Assembly (NCBI GenBank): GCA_039034015.1
Contig: JBCCBM010000005.1
Span: forward strand, 62,001-126,000
DNA length: 64,000 nucleotides
Direction: 5' to 3'
Source: Acuticoccus sp039034015
Lineage (GTDB): Bacteria > Pseudomonadota > Alphaproteobacteria > Rhizobiales > Amorphaceae
The position numbers and the translations under genes were made by a program. Of this stretch, positions 61,427 to 64,000 are shown in pieces. The first letter of the stretch is position 1, and the number at the start of each line of letters is the position of its first letter. The notes under the pieces were generated by a model, which saw only the letters and a list, made by a program, of their open reading frames with translations, was not told where the DNA came from and ran no database searches.

Positions 61427-63097
61427 TCAGACCGCCGCCACAAACACGTGGCACAGTGGCTTCTTGCCCCAGCGCTGGGCCATGTGGGCGCGGATGGCGC
61501 GGCGGGCGGCCTGGGCCACACTGTCCCGATCGCGCCGGCGGTGGCGCGGCATGCTCTCAATCGCCCCGCCGACCACGTCAATCAGTGCGTCGCGGAAGGT
61601 CTCGCCATCATCATCGCGCGCGGGGATGCCGAAAAGGGCGATCTCGGGGTCGTCGTCGAGCTCGAACCGGTCGTCGAGAATGATCATCGCGGTGATGAGG
61701 CCGGCAAATGCGAGGGAGCGGCGCTCGCGCACATTGGCATCTTCGGGCGAGCGCAACAGGCGCCCATCCAGCAGCAGAACGTCAGTGATCACCTCGTCCA
61801 CCACCGCCGCTGGCGAGGGGGCAAGGCGCACCATCTTGCCGTTTTCGGTGAGCACCACCTCGTCAATCCCGGCATCGCGCGCAAGGGCGGCTTGGGCGGC
61901 AAGGTGCATCGGCTCGCCATGCACGGGCACCAGGATCTTTGGCTTTAAAAGCCCGTACATCTCCTTCAGCTCCTCCCGCCGCGGGTGGCCGGAGGTGTGG
62001 ACCAGCGCATCGGCGTCCGTCACCACCTCGATCCCTTGGGTGGAGAGGCCGTTCACCACCGCGTTCACCGCCTTTTCGTTGCCGGGGATGGTGCGGGAGG
62101 AAAAAATCACCCGGTCGCCCGGGGAGAGGGCAACGCGGGGGTGGTCGTCATTGGCAATGCGGGCAAGAGCGGCCCGCTCCTCCCCCTGGCTACCGGTGAG
62201 GAGGAGGAGCACCTTTTCCCGCGGGAGATGGCCAAAATCATCCTCCGACAGCGGGGCGGGCAGGCCCTCCATCAACCCGCACTCCACCGCAACGTTGATG
62301 ACGCGGCGCATCGCGCGCCCCATCACCACCACGTGGCGGTCGCCCGCAACGGCCGCCTCAAAGATCGCCCGGATGCGCGCAACATTGGACGAGAACGCGG
62401 TGACGGCAACGCGGTGGGGCGCGTCCGCCACAACGGCCTTGAGCGCGATCGCAACATCCTCCTCCGACGGGCTGTGGCCCTCACGCACCGCGTTGGTGCT
62501 GTCGGACATCATGGCGAGGATGCCCCCGTCCCCCAGCTCGCGAAAGCGGTCGAGATCGATGGGGGTGCCAACGCCGGGGGTGGGGTCGATCTTCCAGTCG
62601 CCGGAGTGGATGAGGGTGCCGTGGGTGGTGGTGATGGCGAGCGCGTTGGGCTCGGGGATTGAGTGGGAGACCGGGATCAGCTCGACCTTGAAGGGGGCAA
62701 GGTCGAGGGTTTCGCCCTGGGAGACCACGCGCACATCGGGGAAGGTTTTGCGCCCGTTTTCGTGGCCTTTTGCGCGCAGGAGGCCGGCGGTGAATTTTGT
62801 GGCGTAAACCGGGACTTCAAGCCGGGGCCAAAGGTCGAGGAGCGCGCCGTAATGGTCCTCGTGGGCGTGGGTGAGGATGATGCCCAAAAGGTCCTGCCGC
62901 TCCTCCTCGATGAAGGAAATGTCGGGCAAGACAAGGTCGATGCCGGGGGTGATTCGCTGGTCGGCGAAGGTGACGCCGCAGTCCACCATCAGCCAGCGTT
63001 TGGCGTGGGGCGGGCCGACGCCGTAAAGGCCAAGGTTCATGCCGATCTCGCCCACCCCGCCAAGCGGGAGAAAGACGAGTTCTGATGCATCACTCAT
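61427..63097 (-). CDS. rnj: Ribonuclease J
   Basis: This 556-residue metallo-beta-lactamase/beta-CASP ribonuclease degrades and matures RNA from the 5' end. The metal site HAHEDHYGAL is near residue 77, beta-CASP motifs include SDSTNA and HTSGHPRREEL. ATG 63097 has GGAGCGTTT upstream. Position downstream of nuoN-birA and upstream of mce is a typical alphaproteobacterial arrangement. Confidence 0.96.
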   Translation of the reverse strand: MSDASELVFLPLGGVGEIGMNLGLYGVGPPHAKRWLMVDCGVTFADQRITPGIDLVLPDISFIEEERQDLLGIILTHAHEDHYGALLDLWPRLEVPVYATKFTAGLLRAKGHENGRKTFPDVRVVSQGETLDLAPFKVELIPVSHSIPEPNALAITTTHGTLIHSGDWKIDPTPGVGTPIDLDRFRELGDGGILAMMSDSTNAVREGHSPSEEDVAIALKAVVADAPHRVAVTAFSSNVARIRAIFEAAVAGDRHVVVMGRAMRRVINVAVECGLMEGLPAPLSEDDFGHLPREKVLLLLTGSQGEERAALARIANDDHPRVALSPGDRVIFSSRTIPGNEKAVNAVVNGLSTQGIEVVTDADALVHTSGHPRREELKEMYGLLKPKILVPVHGEPMHLAAQAALARDAGIDEVVLTENGKMVRLAPSPAAVVDEVITDVLLLDGRLLRSPEDANVRERRSLAFAGLITAMIILDDRFELDDDPEIALFGIPARDDDGETFRDALIDVVGGAIESMPRHRRRDRDSVAQAARRAIRAHMAQRWGKKPLCHVFVAAV

Positions 63098-63189
63098 AAA
63101 CGCTCCGTCGGGCCGGCGGCGGGTGCCGCGCCACAAAACTCATATCACGGGCCGTGGGAATCCCATCGAAACGGCCCGGATGGCGCGCG

Positions 63190-63912
63190 TCAACGGGGCG
63201 CGGTGTCGGCGGGCGCTGGCGTGCGCAGAAAGACGTCGCCCGCAGCAATGTGCCGCGTCCCCTCCCCCTGGCGCAAAACGAGGCGGCCCTGGTCGTCGAG
63301 GCCCTCAAAGGTACCCTCCAGCGTCGTCGTTTCGAGCCGCACGGTGATGGGCCCGCCAAGGCCAACGGCGCGCTTGAGCCAAGCCGCGCGCACGGCCGCA
63401 ACATCGCCCGCGTCGAGCAACAAGAGCCGGCGCGGCAGATGCTTGGCGAGCGCGGCGAACAGGGTGTCCACGGTGGCCGGGGTGTGGGCGGTGAGTGTGG
63501 TGGCCGGCACGTCCGGCGGGGCGCTCGCGATGTTGACGCCGAAGCCGATGACGGTGGTGCGCGCCGCGCCCACGAAGGCGGTTTCGATGAGGATGCCGGA
63601 GACCTTTTTGCCCGCAAGGAGCACATCGTTGGGCCACTTGAGCGCGGGGGTGCCGCCGCGCTCTGCGATGGCGTCCGCGAGGGCGAGTGCCGCCGCCAGC
63701 GGCAACAGGCCCACGATGGGCGCCGGCCAGGTGCATGAAAAGGCGTGGCTGGCGTAAAGGTTGCCGCGGTCGGAGACCCAGGGGCGGCCGCGGCGGCCCC
63801 GGCCCGCGGTCTGTCGCTCCGCCGTCACCCAAAGGGGCGCGCCGGTGAAGCGTGCGCGCGCCTCATCGTTGGTGGACCCAACGTCGCCGAGGCGAACGAT
63901 GTGCGCCGTCAA
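63190..63912 (-). CDS. birA: Biotin--[acetyl-CoA-carboxylase] ligase
   Basis: This 240-residue ligase attaches biotin to carboxylase carrier protein. It has the biotinyl-AMP loop GRGRRGRPW and KWPNDVLL, and a C-terminal SH3-like domain. There is no N-terminal DNA-binding domain, so it is not a repressor. The TTG start at 63912 overlaps the nuoN stop by four bases. Confidence 0.92.
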   Translation of the reverse strand: MTAHIVRLGDVGSTNDEARARFTGAPLWVTAERQTAGRGRRGRPWVSDRGNLYASHAFSCTWPAPIVGLLPLAAALALADAIAERGGTPALKWPNDVLLAGKKVSGILIETAFVGAARTTVIGFGVNIASAPPDVPATTLTAHTPATVDTLFAALAKHLPRRLLLLDAGDVAAVRAAWLKRAVGLGGPITVRLETTTLEGTFEGLDDQGRLVLRQGEGTRHIAAGDVFLRTPAPADTAPR

Positions 63913-64000
63913 AAGAGGCTCGCGGCCGCCGTCTCAGCGGCCGACAAGATGGGCGTCCAGACGAAGAAGAAGAGGATCGTGAATGCGCCGGAGGCGGCCA
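63909..64000 (-). CDS. nuoN: NADH-quinone oxidoreductase subunit N, C-terminal end only
   Basis: The last 30 codons of a frame entering from the right edge read AASGAFTILFFFVWTPIL followed by SAAETAAASLF and a stop, a hydrophobic helix and Ala-rich tail matching NuoN C-termini. Identity is supported by the conserved nuoN-birA-rnj order. The rest is outside the window. Confidence 0.8.
   Translation of the reverse strand, partial: AASGAFTILFFFVWTPILSAAETAAASLF

Overview
The window is GC-rich, densely coding chromosome from an alphaproteobacterium, most likely of the Hyphomicrobiales (Rhizobiales). The evidence is gene content and order: a divergent phyR / nepR-ecfG general stress response locus with an HWE-family sensor kinase, the tig-clpP-clpX-lon-hupB protein quality control series, glnB-glnA behind sigma-54-type promoters, a complete suf cluster, and a nuoN-birA-rnj-mce-DUF1467 series. 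The genus cannot be read from the sequence. No insertion sequence, prophage, CRISPR array or rRNA operon is visible; one tRNA gene is present.

Layout. 1-5647 (minus): an Mla phospholipid-transport operon, mlaE-mlaF-mlaD; the MlaD-like protein runs off the left edge and carries a very long tail of tandem 96-residue repeats. 5772-9841 (plus): dgcN-dgcA, predicted to convert D-glutamate through N-acetyl-glutamate, followed by a bifunctional beta-oxidation enzyme. 9851-16306 (minus): a SARP-like/TPR regulator and a four-gene BMP-family ABC importer, probably for nucleosides or purines. 16409-21426: a small exported protein of unknown function, a class II photolyase, and a tight pair encoding a PAS-CPBP membrane protein and a B12-binding radical SAM enzyme. 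21587-25627: the general stress response core with a mirror-symmetric pair of EcfG-type promoters, a shortened PPOX-like protein and the HWE kinase. 25784-33866 (minus): YihY-family membrane protein, HU, Lon, ClpX, ClpP and trigger factor. 34070-34490: a 59-bp tandem repeat array directly downstream of tRNA-Leu(TAG). 34538-38097: NAD(P)HX repair enzyme, glnB and glnA. 38107-40366: palindromes, the glnA terminator and a secreted RTX calcium-binding protein with a duplicated N-terminal domain. 40673-47588 (minus): cysteine desulfurase-sufBCDSTA. 47655-51474: hydrolase, a seven-hairpin intergenic cluster, anmK and tyrS with overlapping divergent starts, speD. 51667-58994 (plus): PadR regulator, RND adaptor and pump, ATM1-type ABC exporter. 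59007-64000: cupin, hydrolase, an Lrp-family gene with an anomalous start, DUF1467, methylmalonyl-CoA epimerase, RNase J, biotin ligase and the end of nuoN.

Most of the window is housekeeping: envelope lipid transport, Fe-S assembly, proteolysis, nitrogen control and stress signalling. The parts I find least explained are the PAS-CPBP / radical SAM pair, the repeat-extended MlaD, the duplicated RTX N-terminus, the tRNA-linked 59-bp repeats, the hairpin cluster at 48.4-48.6 kb, and the Lrp-family gene without a canonical start codon.
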